A stretch of DNA of 64,000 bases from Tardiphaga sp. 709 (lineage in GTDB: Bacteria; Pseudomonadota; Alphaproteobacteria; Rhizobiales; Xanthobacteraceae): the NCBI RefSeq assembly GCF_032401055.1, contig NZ_CP135529.1, positions 4,028,501 through 4,092,500 on the forward strand, read 5' to 3'. The notes under the pieces were generated by a model. The model had not been told where the DNA came from and did not search any database. It saw nothing but the letters and a program-made list of their open reading frames with translations. The translations under genes were made by a program, and so were the position numbers. Below are positions 1 to 8,714 of the stretch, in pieces. The stretch's first letter is position 1. Each line of letters opens with the position of its first letter.

Positions 1-150
1 CACGATGCAGGCGCCGCACTGGCTGGTATCGCAGCCCACATGGGTCCCGGTCAGGTTGAGATTTTCGCGGAGCAGGTGGACGAGAAGGGTTCTGTCTTCG
101 ACCGTGGCAGAGACAGATTTGCCATTGACCGTCAGCTTGACTGTGGACAC
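1..150 (-). CDS. CoxS-like [2Fe-2S] subunit of a molybdenum hydroxylase (5' end only)
   Basis: The reverse complement reads from a GTG at 150 to the window edge, giving the first 50 residues of a [2Fe-2S] ferredoxin-fold subunit. The cluster motif C-x4-C-x2-C ([10 protein letters not shown]) lies at residues 40-48, after the typical opening [14 protein letters not shown] Shine-Dalgarno at 156-160 fixes the GTG start. The family is the small electron-transfer subunit of CO dehydrogenase / xanthine dehydrogenase-type hydroxylases, which passes electrons from the molybdenum site to FAD. The partner subunits would lie outside the window, so the substrate cannot be told. It is divergent from pcaI. 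Confidence 0.8.
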   Translation of the reverse strand, partial: MSTVKLTVNGKSVSATVEDRTLLVHLLRENLNLTGTHVGCDTSQCGACIV

Positions 151-232
151 GCAGACCTCCCGGTATTTTTTAATTATTCCAATTAGAAGCGCGGTCCGGA
201 AAGTTTGCAACTGGGAATTTGGTGGGGCGACT

Positions 233-292
233 TTCTCCCCTCTCTCCCAGCGCAGCGAAGCTGCGCGCCGCGGGCGAAGGGAAAGTCACGCG
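233..292. repeat. dispersed palindromic repeat, family A
   Basis: A pyrimidine-rich arm (CTCCCCTCTCTCCC) is followed by GCGCAGCGAAGCTGCGCGC, itself an inverted repeat, and a purine-rich closing arm. The same core recurs at about 25763-25955 between argF and hslO. The 151-410 gap between the divergent coxS-like and pcaI genes holds this repeat and presumably both promoters. I see no small gene there. Confidence 0.6.
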
Positions 293-410
293 TATCCCTC
301 CTGCAAATTTGTGCCTTTATATCCGCAAGCTGCGATGCTCTAGTCGCGGCGCAATAAAGGCCGCAAGCGATTGCGGACAATAACAATTCCGCGACGAGGA
401 GTTTTCGGGA

Positions 411-1082
411 GTGATCGATAAGAGCGTAGCCAGCCCGGCCGAGGCCGTGGCTGGGGTGAAGGACGGCGCGGTCGTCCTGGTGGCCGGGTTCGGTACTGTC
501 GGCATTGCCGATGATCTGCTGGAGGCGCTGCACGAGCAGGGTGCGACCAATCTCACCATCGTCCACAACAATGCCGGCAATGGCGACACTGGTTTGGCCC
601 GGCTGATCAATTCCGGTCGCGTAGCCAAGGTGATCTGCTCCTATCCGCGCTCCGGCGACTACAGCGCTTTCCTCAATGCCTATCGTGCCAAGACGCTGGA
701 ACTCGAACTGGTGCCGCAGGGCATCATCAGCGAACGCATGCATGCTCATGCCGCGGGGCTCGGCGGCTTCTTCTCCCCGGTCACGGCGCATACGAAACTT
801 GCCGAGGGCAAGGAGACCCGCGAGATCGACGGCGTGCTGCACGTGTTCGAGAAGCCGCTGAAAGGCGACATTGCGCTGCTGCGTGCCATGAAGGCCGATC
901 GCTGGGGCAATCTGATCTACAACCAGTCGGCACGTAATTTTAATCCGATCATGGCCATGGCTGCCGATCTCAGTGTGGTGCAGGTGGACGAGATGGTCGA
1001 GCTTGGCAGCATGAATCCGGAAGCGGTGGTGACGCCGAGCATCTTCATCGATCGTATCTTGGTAGTGGGATCAAAGGCATGA
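411..1082 (+). CDS. pcaI: 3-oxoadipate CoA-transferase subunit A
   Basis: This 223-residue protein has the family I CoA-transferase alpha-subunit fold. It has the glycine-rich opening GFGTVGIADDL (about residues 26-36), the HNNAGNGDTGLA block (about 52-63) and the late RNFNPIMAMAA segment. With PcaJ it moves CoA from succinyl-CoA to 3-oxoadipate, the penultimate step of the beta-ketoadipate route for protocatechuate and catechol. The start is GTG at 411, with GAGGAG upstream. It overlaps pcaJ by 4 bp (ATGA), so the two subunits are translationally coupled. Family members also act on acetoacetate or other 3-oxoacids. The pca name rests on recalled similarity, since no other pca gene is in view. 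Confidence 0.82.
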   Translation: MIDKSVASPAEAVAGVKDGAVVLVAGFGTVGIADDLLEALHEQGATNLTIVHNNAGNGDTGLARLINSGRVAKVICSYPRSGDYSAFLNAYRAKTLELELVPQGIISERMHAHAAGLGGFFSPVTAHTKLAEGKETREIDGVLHVFEKPLKGDIALLRAMKADRWGNLIYNQSARNFNPIMAMAADLSVVQVDEMVELGSMNPEAVVTPSIFIDRILVVGSKA

Positions 1083-1768
1083 CGACGACGTATAGGCCGC
1101 TCAACCGTGACCAGATGGCCTGGCGCGCCGCACAAGACCTGCAGGAGGGCGCTTACGTCAATCTCGGCATCGGTATGCCGACGCGGGCGGCGAGCTACGT
1201 GCCCGATGGGCGCGAGGTGATCTTCCACAGCGAGAACGGCATTCTCGGTCTCGGGCCGAAGCCGGAGCCGGGCACGGAAGACGAGAATCTGATCGATGCC
1301 GGCAAGAACTACACGACTCTGATCAAGGGCGGCGTGTTCATGCACCACGCCGACGCGTTCCTGATGATCCGCGGCAAGCATCTCGATGTCAGCCTGCTCG
1401 GCGCCTTTGAAGTCTCGGAAGCCGGCGATCTCGCCAACTGGACCACGGAAGATCCATCCTTTCCGCCCGGTGTCGGCGGCGCGATGGATCTGGCGGTCGG
1501 CGCCAAGGAAATCCGCGTGATCATGGATCATACCGACAAGGCCGGTAAGCCGCGTATCCTCAAGAAGTGCCGGCTGCCGCTCACGGCACCGGGCTGCGTC
1601 AAGCGCATCTACACCAATCTAGCGGTCATTGACGTCACGGAGCAGGGCCTGTTCGTGCGCGAGATGGTCGAGGGTATGACGCTGGAGCAGTTGCAGGCAC
1701 TCACCGAGCCCAAGCTGCAGCTCGCCAACAACTGGCAGGCGCTGACCCCGCCGGCGATGGCGGCGTAG
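1079..1768 (+). CDS. pcaJ: 3-oxoadipate CoA-transferase subunit B
   Basis: The 229-residue beta subunit carries the catalytic glutamate in HSENGILGLGP (Glu52), which forms the glutamyl-CoA thioester intermediate of family I CoA-transferases. NLGIGMPT (about 28-35) and PGVGGAMDL are further family signatures. The ATG overlaps the pcaI stop, so both are made from one message. A second, separate CoA-transferase pair at 59115-60416 is shorter and closer to AtoDA/ScoAB types, so the two are unlikely to be a recent duplication. Substrate choice between 3-oxoadipate and acetoacetate cannot be settled by eye. Confidence 0.82.
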   Translation: MTTTYRPLNRDQMAWRAAQDLQEGAYVNLGIGMPTRAASYVPDGREVIFHSENGILGLGPKPEPGTEDENLIDAGKNYTTLIKGGVFMHHADAFLMIRGKHLDVSLLGAFEVSEAGDLANWTTEDPSFPPGVGGAMDLAVGAKEIRVIMDHTDKAGKPRILKKCRLPLTAPGCVKRIYTNLAVIDVTEQGLFVREMVEGMTLEQLQALTEPKLQLANNWQALTPPAMAA

Positions 1769-1796
1769 GGACTTCGAAGAGCACCCGCCCCTCCAC

Positions 1797-1878
1797 CGTC
1801 ATGGCCGGGCTTGTCCCGGCCATCCACGCCTTCCTTGTGGCAAAGACGTGGATGCCCGCGACGAGCGCGGGCATGACG
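1797..1878. repeat. dispersed palindromic repeat, family B
   Basis: An imperfect inverted repeat starting CGTCATGGCCGGGCTTG and ending GAGCGCGGGCATGACG can fold into a long hairpin downstream of pcaJ. A sister copy lies at 4126-4208. Such elements are typical of gene ends in Bradyrhizobium relatives. The rest of the 1769-2055 gap shows no gene. Confidence 0.65.
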
Positions 1879-2055
1879 GAGCTTTAAAGCAACAGCCTCC
1901 CGAGGGGGCATCCCCCGTTCAGCTCCACGCAACCTCCAGAAGTTCCGGTATCCGTTTACTCGTCCTTAGCCAATGTGCCGTAGGTTTGGGCATCGGCTTT
2001 GCGCGCGCTTGCGCGCGATGACCGGGATGTTGGGAGTGATGAACGGGGGCCCCAC

Positions 2056-4101
2056 GTGGCAACGACGACGCTTGTCCGGAAGAAGCCGGCTTCTTTTAAG
2101 TTTCCTGCCCTCAGATTCCGCGCCAAGGTGACGCTGGGCTTTGCGGCCGTGCTCGCCATATCCGCGCTCAGCATGGTGCTCGCTTATGTCGGCTTCGAGC
2201 GCATCTCGGCCGGCGTGGTGTCGTATCGCACCAGCGTTGCGGAGTCCGGTCTGGCCCGTAATATCGACCGCGAACTGACCTCCTATCAGGCGCTGACGCG
2301 CTATTACGTCCTCACCAGCAATGAAGCGGACGCCAAGGCAGCGAAGGCTGCGGAAACCAGTCTGAAGGACGCCATCGACCAGTCGATGAAGGTGACCAAG
2401 GACTCCGCGCGGCTCGACAAGATCACCAAACTGTCCCGCGAATTCATTACCTTCACCAAGGTGTTCGCCGACATCCTCACCGTCAAGGGACAGAACGACA
2501 CCATCGCGTCGACCCAGTTGTCGCGCACCAGCCTGATGCTGCGTAACAAGATCGATGATCTCGGCGACACCGCGACTATGGCCGGCCTTGCTTCCGTGCA
2601 GGATCAGGTCAAGGAAATCACCACCCAGTTCATCACCGCGACCTCGCTCGTGAACACCTATATCGGCAAGGCCGAGGACAAGACCTCGAATGCCGCGACG
2701 GCCCGCATCAAGTTCCTGCAGAACTCGTTTGCGACGATCTATGCCAATGACGACAAGATCAACAACAAGGTGAAGGAGATCACCGCGGAGACGAAGCTCT
2801 ACGCTGATGCTTTCGTCAAGTTCGTTGAGAACACCAAGAAGGTCGACGGTCTCGTTCAGGAAATGTCGGAGACGGCGGGAGCGATCACCAAGCTGTCGAC
2901 GGCGATGAAGGGGGATCTGCTGTCCGATCAGCAGCGTCTTGAAACCGAATCCGACACCACGATCCACGACACCGAGCGCCAGGTGATGGTGCTGGGCGTT
3001 GGCGGCTTCATCGTCGGTGCCATCCTTGCGCTGCTGCTGGGCCGCAGCATTGCCGGTCCGATGATTGCGATGTGCGCAGCGATGCGCAAGCTCGCAGCCG
3101 GTGACTTCGAAGTCGTGCTGCCAGGTCTTGGCCGCCGCGACGAACTCGGCGACATGGCGTCGGCCGTGGAAGAGTTCAAGGTACAGGCCATCGCGAAGGC
3201 CGAGCGGGATGCCGCAACTCAGGAAGAGCAAAGCCGCGAGGCCGGTGCGGCGCGCCGTGCCGAACTCATCCGCTTTGCCGACGATTTCGAGGCCGCCGTG
3301 GGCGCGATCGTCTCGAACGTGTCGGCATCGGCAGGGCAGCTGGAAACCGCAGCGGGCACGCTGACTCGCACCGCCGAGACCACCGAGGGATTGTCGAGCC
3401 GCGTCGCCGGCGCATCGGATCAGGCCTCCTCGAACATGCAGTCGGTCGCGACCGCGACCGAAGAGCTCTCGCTGTCGGTCAATGAAATCGGCCGCCAGGT
3501 GCAGACCTCCAGCAAGATCGCGGACAGCGCAGTCGTGCAAGCGCAGCAGACCGATGCTCGCATCGGCGAATTGTCGCGGGCCGCACAGCGCATCGGTGAC
3601 GTCGTCGATCTCATCACGGCGATTGCCGAACAGACCAACCTTCTGGCGCTCAATGCGACCATCGAGGCCGCGCGGGCCGGAGATGCCGGCCGCGGCTTCG
3701 CGGTTGTGGCGTCCGAAGTGAAGTCACTGGCCAGCCAGACCGCCAAGGCGACCGAGGAAATCTCGACCCAGATTGCCGGCATGCAGAGTGCGACGCAGGA
3801 GTCGGTGTCAGCGATCAAGCAGATCGGCAGCACCATCGGCGAGATTTCGGGCATTGCCTCGGAGATCGCCAGCGCCGTCGAGCAGCAGGGCGCTGCCACG
3901 CGCGAGATCGCACAGAACGTCCAGCGCGTTGCCCACGGCACCCAGCAGGTCGCCGGCGATATCGTCGACGTCAACCGCGGCGCGACCGAAACCGGCGCGG
4001 CATCGGCTCAGGTGCTGAATTCGGCACAGACCCTGTCGAGCGAAAGCGCGCGCCTGCGTGCCGAGCTCGACCGGTTCATGGGGAATATCCGGGCGGCGTA
4101 A
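2056..4101 (+). CDS. methyl-accepting chemotaxis protein
   Basis: A transmembrane chemoreceptor of about 681 residues from the preferred GTG at 2056. An open frame extends upstream to a TTG at 1999 but looks non-coding. Order: a first membrane helix (about residues 24-46), a large all-helical periplasmic region of about 260 residues resembling the HBM/CHASE3 four-helix type, a second membrane helix (about 309-332), a HAMP domain, and a methyl-accepting signalling domain. The highly conserved hairpin tip is AEQTNLLALNATIEAARAG (about 523-541). It should signal through CheW/CheA to the flagellar motor. No C-terminal CheR-tether pentapeptide is visible. The ligand is unknown. No che genes adjoin it. 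Confidence 0.9.
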   Translation: MATTTLVRKKPASFKFPALRFRAKVTLGFAAVLAISALSMVLAYVGFERISAGVVSYRTSVAESGLARNIDRELTSYQALTRYYVLTSNEADAKAAKAAETSLKDAIDQSMKVTKDSARLDKITKLSREFITFTKVFADILTVKGQNDTIASTQLSRTSLMLRNKIDDLGDTATMAGLASVQDQVKEITTQFITATSLVNTYIGKAEDKTSNAATARIKFLQNSFATIYANDDKINNKVKEITAETKLYADAFVKFVENTKKVDGLVQEMSETAGAITKLSTAMKGDLLSDQQRLETESDTTIHDTERQVMVLGVGGFIVGAILALLLGRSIAGPMIAMCAAMRKLAAGDFEVVLPGLGRRDELGDMASAVEEFKVQAIAKAERDAATQEEQSREAGAARRAELIRFADDFEAAVGAIVSNVSASAGQLETAAGTLTRTAETTEGLSSRVAGASDQASSNMQSVATATEELSLSVNEIGRQVQTSSKIADSAVVQAQQTDARIGELSRAAQRIGDVVDLITAIAEQTNLLALNATIEAARAGDAGRGFAVVASEVKSLASQTAKATEEISTQIAGMQSATQESVSAIKQIGSTIGEISGIASEIASAVEQQGAATREIAQNVQRVAHGTQQVAGDIVDVNRGATETGAASAQVLNSAQTLSSESARLRAELDRFMGNIRAA

Positions 4102-4125
4102 ACGCGATGCCCGCAACTATAACGC

Positions 4126-4208
4126 CGTCATGCCCGGCCTTGTGCCGGGCATCCACGTCTTGACGGCGAAGGAAGGCGTGGATGGCCGGAACAAGTCCGG
4201 CCATGACG
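4126..4208. repeat. dispersed palindromic repeat, family B (second copy)
   Basis: The sequence starts CGTCATGCCCGGCCTTGTGC and ends AAGTCCGGCCATGACG, mirroring the copy at 1797-1878. It sits between the convergent chemoreceptor and atzF ends, where it could act as a bidirectional transcription barrier. Confidence 0.65.
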
Positions 4209-4213
4209 ATGAG

Positions 4214-6019
4214 TTACTTCACGCTCGCCATATAGGCCCGCCATCCGCCAAACGACGAGATATCGCGCGCGCCTTCGGTCGCCTTGGCTTCCACCAGGAA
4301 GCCCTTCACGTTTGAGCCATCCGCCAGCCGCAGCGTACCGATCGACATCGGCTCCGGCAGCGATGCGACGAACTTGCCGAAATTTGCTGCCGACAACGCC
4401 CAGACTTCGACCGCGATTTCCGCGCCCGTACCATCCGCGACGCGCAGCAATCCGGGCTTCGCCGGCGTGGTGCCGTTGAGCGCATAGAATTTGTAGTCCG
4501 GCGCCGTCGTCGTGGCTTTCAGCAGGCGACCGCTCAGCGCCTGCAATTCGCCGTTCAGGGCCATGCCGGAGAGATGCGCACCAACAACGGCGATCGCGAT
4601 CTCGCCCTCGGCGACTTCGGTGGAGAGTGGCGCCAGCGCCGGCTGCGGCAGGGCCCTGGCGCCAACCGGCAGCTTGGTGTCGGCGTGAAACACCCGGCCG
4701 ATGCTGGCCAGCAAGGCGTCGTCGCCGCCCGGCGCCAGTAGCGTGATGCCGAACGGGATTCCGTCGGCGCGCATGGCGGCGGGAATGGCGAGACCGCAGA
4801 GGTCGAGCAGGTTGACGAAGTTGGTATAGGTGCCGAGCCGCGAATTGAGCTTGATGGGGTTGGCGAGCACCTGCGCCGTCGTATAGGCGGTCGGTGCCGT
4901 CGGCAGCACCAGTGCGTCGATAGCAGTGAAAGCCTGTTCGGCGACACGCTTCAACTCCTGCAACTTGTACAAAGCCGCAAACGTATCGGTCGCACTCTGC
5001 CGTGCGCCGGCGATGGTGATCTCGCGCGTGACGGGATGGATCGCATCCGGCGCAGACGCCAGCAAATCGCGAATCACCAGCAGGCGCTCGGCGACCCATG
5101 GGCCGTCATAAAGCAGCCGCGCGGTCTCATAGAACGGCTCGAGATCGAACTCGACTAGAGTCGCACCCAGTGACGTCCAACGCTTGAGCGCGTCCGCATA
5201 GGCTTTCTCCGAGGATTTGTCGCCGAAGAAGATCAACTGCCCGTTGCGCGGCACACCGAGCTTGAGGCCTTTCGGAAATTCCGTGACCGAACCCGGCACC
5301 CGCTTGCGCGAATAGGGATCATGCACGTCATAGCCGCCCATCACATCGAGCGCGGCAACAGCATCGTCCACCGTGAGCGTGAAGATCGACACGCAATCCA
5401 GCGTGCGGCAGGCCGGCACGACGCCGGCCGTCGGGATCAGGCCGAGGCTCGGCTTAAGGCCGACGATATTGTTGAGCATGGCGGGCACGCGGCCGGAGCC
5501 CGCAGTGTCTGTACCAAGCGTCAGCGGCACGAGGCCCGCGGACACGGCAACGGCAGAGCCGGAGCTCGATCCGCCGGGCACGAGATCGTCGCGGATTGCA
5601 TTCTTGGGAATGCCATAGGGTGAGCGCACGCCGACGAGGCCAGTCGCGAACTGGTCGAGATTGGTCTTGCCGATGATGATCGCACCCGCGGCGCGCAGTC
5701 GCGCCACGGCGCTGGCATCGCGCGTTGCGTTATAGGCGAAAGCGGGACAGGCCGCGGTGGTCGGCAGACCTGCGACGTCGATATTGTCCTTCACGCCGAC
5801 CGGCACGCCGTAGAGCGGCAGCGTTGCGGGATCCTTCGCAGCGAGCGCCTCGACTTCGGCAATCGCCTCGGCCTCGTTCCGGAGCGTGATGAAGATGGCC
5901 GTGTCGCCGCGGTCGCGGATGCGCTGATAGCTGCGGGCGACTGTCTGTGCGGGCGTCACGGTGCCGGCGCGATGCGCGGCAACGATGGCGGCGATCGTTT
6001 CGGGAACGGACTCACTCAC
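4214..6019 (-). CDS. atzF: allophanate hydrolase
   Basis: About 601 residues from a GTG at 6019; the open frame reaches 6055 but its first codons overlap a leader hairpin. The N-terminal amidase-signature domain shows the full Ser-cisSer-Lys triad: Lys77 (GVKDN), Ser151 (GGSSSG) and Ser175 (DTAGSG). The spacings of 74 and 24 residues match what I recall for Pseudomonas AtzF. The C-terminal part (from about 460) fits the allophanate-hydrolase C-terminal domain, ending FGGWRAYMAS. It cleaves allophanate to ammonia and CO2. It is the third gene of the biuret-like operon, 54 bp after the permease. No biotin-dependent urea carboxylase is next to it, which favours biuret over urea as the source of allophanate. 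Confidence 0.88.
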   Translation of the reverse strand: MSESVPETIAAIVAAHRAGTVTPAQTVARSYQRIRDRGDTAIFITLRNEAEAIAEVEALAAKDPATLPLYGVPVGVKDNIDVAGLPTTAACPAFAYNATRDASAVARLRAAGAIIIGKTNLDQFATGLVGVRSPYGIPKNAIRDDLVPGGSSSGSAVAVSAGLVPLTLGTDTAGSGRVPAMLNNIVGLKPSLGLIPTAGVVPACRTLDCVSIFTLTVDDAVAALDVMGGYDVHDPYSRKRVPGSVTEFPKGLKLGVPRNGQLIFFGDKSSEKAYADALKRWTSLGATLVEFDLEPFYETARLLYDGPWVAERLLVIRDLLASAPDAIHPVTREITIAGARQSATDTFAALYKLQELKRVAEQAFTAIDALVLPTAPTAYTTAQVLANPIKLNSRLGTYTNFVNLLDLCGLAIPAAMRADGIPFGITLLAPGGDDALLASIGRVFHADTKLPVGARALPQPALAPLSTEVAEGEIAIAVVGAHLSGMALNGELQALSGRLLKATTTAPDYKFYALNGTTPAKPGLLRVADGTGAEIAVEVWALSAANFGKFVASLPEPMSIGTLRLADGSNVKGFLVEAKATEGARDISSFGGWRAYMASVK

Positions 6020-6032
6020 GATGCGAACCTGC

Positions 6033-6060
6033 TGCGGATGGCACGGGTGTGCCACCCGCA
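6033..6060 (-). other. hairpin in the atzF leader
   Basis: TGCGGATGGCAC, a short loop, then GTGCCACCCGCA form a 12-bp stem with one mismatch between the permease stop and the atzF start. There is no T-run, so it is more likely an mRNA processing or stability element than a terminator. Confidence 0.45.
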
Positions 6061-6073
6061 GGTTGAGACGATG

Positions 6074-7717
6074 TTATTCAGCAGGCACGGCAAGTGGCGG
6101 CTCCGATTGCGGGACAGAAGACAGGCTGGTTGCGCCGAACTTGTCCGCGGCAAAGAGCCCGGCTGCAACAAGAGCATAAGCGAGAGCAACGCCGGGCGTC
6201 ACCCCCAATCCACCGCCGATCCCGATCGCCTCGCCATGCATGAAGCCGAAATAGGTCAGGACGGCGCCGGCCAGAGCGAAGGCCGATGCATTGATGAATT
6301 TGCGTTCGATGACGAACACCGCGATGGCGCCGAGCACCAGGCCGACCAGGATCGAGCCGCCGCCCATGACTTCAAGGCCGTGGAACAGCACGCCGTTCTG
6401 TCCCATCTTGGCGATGAATTCGGGCGAATGGATCGCGCCGAAATTCATGCCGGCGGCGCCAAGTGCGCCGGACAACAGCACCGTGGCCCAGGCCGCGAGA
6501 TGCGGCGTCAGCGCAAGCGCGATGGCCGGCGCGTGTTCGCGTGGCGTGGTCTCGAACGCCTGCGCACAGATCAGCATGCCGATATAGAGCAGGATCGGTG
6601 AGATCGCGACCACAGGGATGACGGCCAGCATCAGCGAGATGACGCCGAACCACGACAGCACGATCACCATCAGGCCGGTCGCCGCAGAGTAGCCGATCCG
6701 GCCACCCATCGCCTTCCAGCCGGGATGGCCGATATAGACCGCGTTGATGAAGGGGTTGCCCATCAGGCAGCCGATCAGCGAGACGACGCCGTCGGCGGTC
6801 AGTACGCGGGTGGTCGGATATTCGTCGCCGGCTGCTTCCGCGGACTCGACGTTGTCCATCGCTTCGACCAGATCGTAGATGCCATAGGGAATGGCGGTGA
6901 CCAGGATGATGCCGAGGAACTGGAATCCCGAGAAGACGTGATCGAAGGCTGGCAGCGGTACCGAGAAGCCGAAATTGGTGAAGGCCGCCTTGACGCCGGC
7001 GACGCTGACGCCGCCGATACCGACGCCAAACAGATTGGAGCCCCAGGCGATCACCATGCCGACGCCGATCGCGACGAGGCCTGCCGGAATCCCCTTGGGA
7101 TATTTATAGCCGCCGAACCAGCTCAGCATGATGATGGCAAAGCAGGTGAGGCCGATCACCGGCGTCATGAACATTTCCAGCGCCGGACGCATCGCGATGA
7201 AGGCGATAGAAACGCCGGCCAGTGTCCCGAGCAGTGCGGCACGCGGCGTCACCTTGCGGATCCAGGGCGCAATGAAGCCGCCGATCATCAGGATAAAGCT
7301 CTGGAAGAACACCCAGACGAGGCCGGCTTCCCAGCCCTTGATGGGATCGCCCGTCGTGATCGAGATCGGCAGCATGATCACGAAGGTGACGATGAACATA
7401 TGCGGCACGCTGATGCCCGAGGGCAGCGCGCAGACGTCGCTGCGGCCGGTCTTCTGCGCAAGTTTGTAGGCGAGCCAGGCGTAGTACATCGTCGACAGGC
7501 ACATCATCAGGCCCATGGCCGGCAGAATGCGGCCGAACACGATGTTGTCAGGCATCTTCAAGACGAAGCGCAGCAGGCCGGTCAGCACCAGCATGTTGAC
7601 GAGAATGTTGGTGCCGAAGCCGAAAAACGCATTCCAGTCGCCCGGCGTCCATAGCGCGGGCTTGAAGTCGGATTTGCTGGCAGAATCTTTAGAAAACGTC
7701 CCCGCGGTCGTGCTCAT
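6074..7717 (-). CDS. NCS2-like membrane permease, candidate biuret or ureide transporter
   Basis: A 547-residue polytopic membrane protein with about 12-14 hydrophobic helices, opening with a short polar tail and then [15 protein letters not shown]. Its length and glycine/proline-rich helices resemble the nucleobase-cation symporter-2 (xanthine/uracil permease) superfamily. I do not recognise a characterised orthologue. Its start overlaps the stop of the upstream amidohydrolase by 4 bp (ATGA) and atzF follows, so it should import the operon's substrate. Biuret is the inferred cargo. Other small ureides are possible. Confidence 0.72.
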   Translation of the reverse strand: MSTTAGTFSKDSASKSDFKPALWTPGDWNAFFGFGTNILVNMLVLTGLLRFVLKMPDNIVFGRILPAMGLMMCLSTMYYAWLAYKLAQKTGRSDVCALPSGISVPHMFIVTFVIMLPISITTGDPIKGWEAGLVWVFFQSFILMIGGFIAPWIRKVTPRAALLGTLAGVSIAFIAMRPALEMFMTPVIGLTCFAIIMLSWFGGYKYPKGIPAGLVAIGVGMVIAWGSNLFGVGIGGVSVAGVKAAFTNFGFSVPLPAFDHVFSGFQFLGIILVTAIPYGIYDLVEAMDNVESAEAAGDEYPTTRVLTADGVVSLIGCLMGNPFINAVYIGHPGWKAMGGRIGYSAATGLMVIVLSWFGVISLMLAVIPVVAISPILLYIGMLICAQAFETTPREHAPAIALALTPHLAAWATVLLSGALGAAGMNFGAIHSPEFIAKMGQNGVLFHGLEVMGGGSILVGLVLGAIAVFVIERKFINASAFALAGAVLTYFGFMHGEAIGIGGGLGVTPGVALAYALVAAGLFAADKFGATSLSSVPQSEPPLAVPAE

Positions 7718-8448
7718 CGTGATGCTCCTGCTGCAAGTTTGTTGGAAGTCTCCGGTGCATGTTCAGAACGTGTGATGGCGTCGAGAATGGCGGCGGAGTC
7801 GGCGACCCAGCCGAAGATACCGCCCTGGGCCTTGATCATCTTCAGGCCCATCTCGTGGAATTCAGGGAAGTAGGACGCGCAGCCGTCAGAAATGACGATG
7901 CAGCGATAGCCGCGGTCATTGGCTTCGCGCACGGTGGTGTTGACGCAGACTTCGGTGGTGACGCCGCAGACCAGCAGCGTGTCGATCTCGCGCGCCTTGA
8001 GATCGGCACCGAGCGTCGTGGCGTAGAATGCGCCCTTGCCGGGCTTGTCGATGACGATCTCGCCTTCGACCGGATAGAGCGCGGGAATGATGTCGTGACC
8101 TGCCTCGCCGCGAATGAGGATGCGTCCCATCGGACCGGGATCGCCGATCCGCAGTGACGGCGCGCCGCGTTCGATCTTGGCGGGCGGTGCGTCGGAGAGA
8201 TCGGGCAGGTGCCCCTCACGGGTGTGCACCACCATCATTCCGGTTTCGCGCGCCGTTTTCAGGACCGCGGCGATCGGGGCGACGGCGCTGGCCAGTTGCG
8301 ACACGTCATTACCCAGTGTCTCGCCGAAGCCGCCGGGCTCCATGAAATCGCGCTGCATGTCGATGATGACGAGCGCCGTCACTGCCCAGTCGACCGCGAT
8401 CGGGCCGGGTTCGGCAATAACCGTTGCTGAGTGTGGTGAGTCCGCCAT
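7714..8448 (-). CDS. biuH: isochorismatase-fold amidohydrolase, probable biuret hydrolase
   Basis: A 244-residue cysteine hydrolase. The triad is Asp30 (IIDMQRDF), Lys135 (VIDKPGKG) and Cys168 (TTEVCVNTT). Gln208 (KAQGGIFG) lies exactly 40 residues after the Cys, the spacing I recall for the substrate-binding Gln of Rhizobium leguminosarum biuret hydrolase (Cys175/Gln215). [10 protein letters not shown] and REANDRGY are also shared with that enzyme. It would convert biuret to allophanate plus ammonia, feeding AtzF. It is the first gene of the operon, with GGGAGAG before the ATG and a sigma-54 promoter upstream. A triuret hydrolase or ureidoacrylate amidohydrolase remains possible from sequence alone. 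Confidence 0.78.
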   Translation of the reverse strand: MADSPHSATVIAEPGPIAVDWAVTALVIIDMQRDFMEPGGFGETLGNDVSQLASAVAPIAAVLKTARETGMMVVHTREGHLPDLSDAPPAKIERGAPSLRIGDPGPMGRILIRGEAGHDIIPALYPVEGEIVIDKPGKGAFYATTLGADLKAREIDTLLVCGVTTEVCVNTTVREANDRGYRCIVISDGCASYFPEFHEMGLKMIKAQGGIFGWVADSAAILDAITRSEHAPETSNKLAAGASR

Positions 8449-8493
8449 TTGCCGTCTCTCCCCAAGGGCATGGGTCTCTCAGGAGTTAACGAA

Positions 8494-8508
8494 GCAAGGC
8501 GCGTGCCA
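8494..8508 (-). promoter_or_regulatory. sigma-54 (RpoN) promoter of the biuret operon
   Basis: The minus strand reads TGGCAC-GCGCC-TTGC followed by T, a full match to the -24/-12 consensus with the required 10-bp GG-to-GC spacing. It predicts a transcript start near 8482, leaving a leader of about 34 nt before the GTCTCTCCC-complement ribosome site and ATG. Sigma-54 control fits nitrogen-limitation induction through NtrC. I could not find a convincing NtrC site between 8520 and 8714. Confidence 0.75.
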
Positions 8509-8519
8509 TTGTGTACAAT
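8508..8519. promoter_or_regulatory. small palindrome touching the -24 element
   Basis: ATTGTGTACAAT is palindromic at 10 of 12 positions and resembles GntR-family operators. It abuts the -24 element of the biuret operon promoter, so a repressor bound there could block RpoN. This is only a shape-based suggestion. The rest of 8520-8714 shows no gene. Confidence 0.25.
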
Positions 8520-8714
8520 GACAAGCGGCGACATGCTTCGAAGCTAATCGCGCGGTATTTCAGGAGCTTGTTGGAAAATAGCTTTGCAACATACCGGTCT
8601 CAAGCGAGACTGGAATTCGTTAATTGCTCATTTTATAACCGCGGCTGATTATGACGGCAGCCGGTCCCCCGGATGTGGCTGATGCTCCATCCCGGGGGCC
8701 GTCGTTGTCCATCA

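Noticed and set aside
1966-3540. A 524-codon open frame on the minus strand opposite the chemoreceptor gene
   Set aside because: It mirrors the codon periodicity of the plus-strand gene, is His/Arg/Gly-rich and lacks any domain. Long antisense frames are expected at this GC content.
8572-8587. A plus-strand TTGG...TTTGCA that resembles a sigma-54 site
   Set aside because: The GG-to-GC distance is 11 bp, not the required 10, and no plus-strand gene follows. The minus-strand site at 8494-8508 is a much better match.
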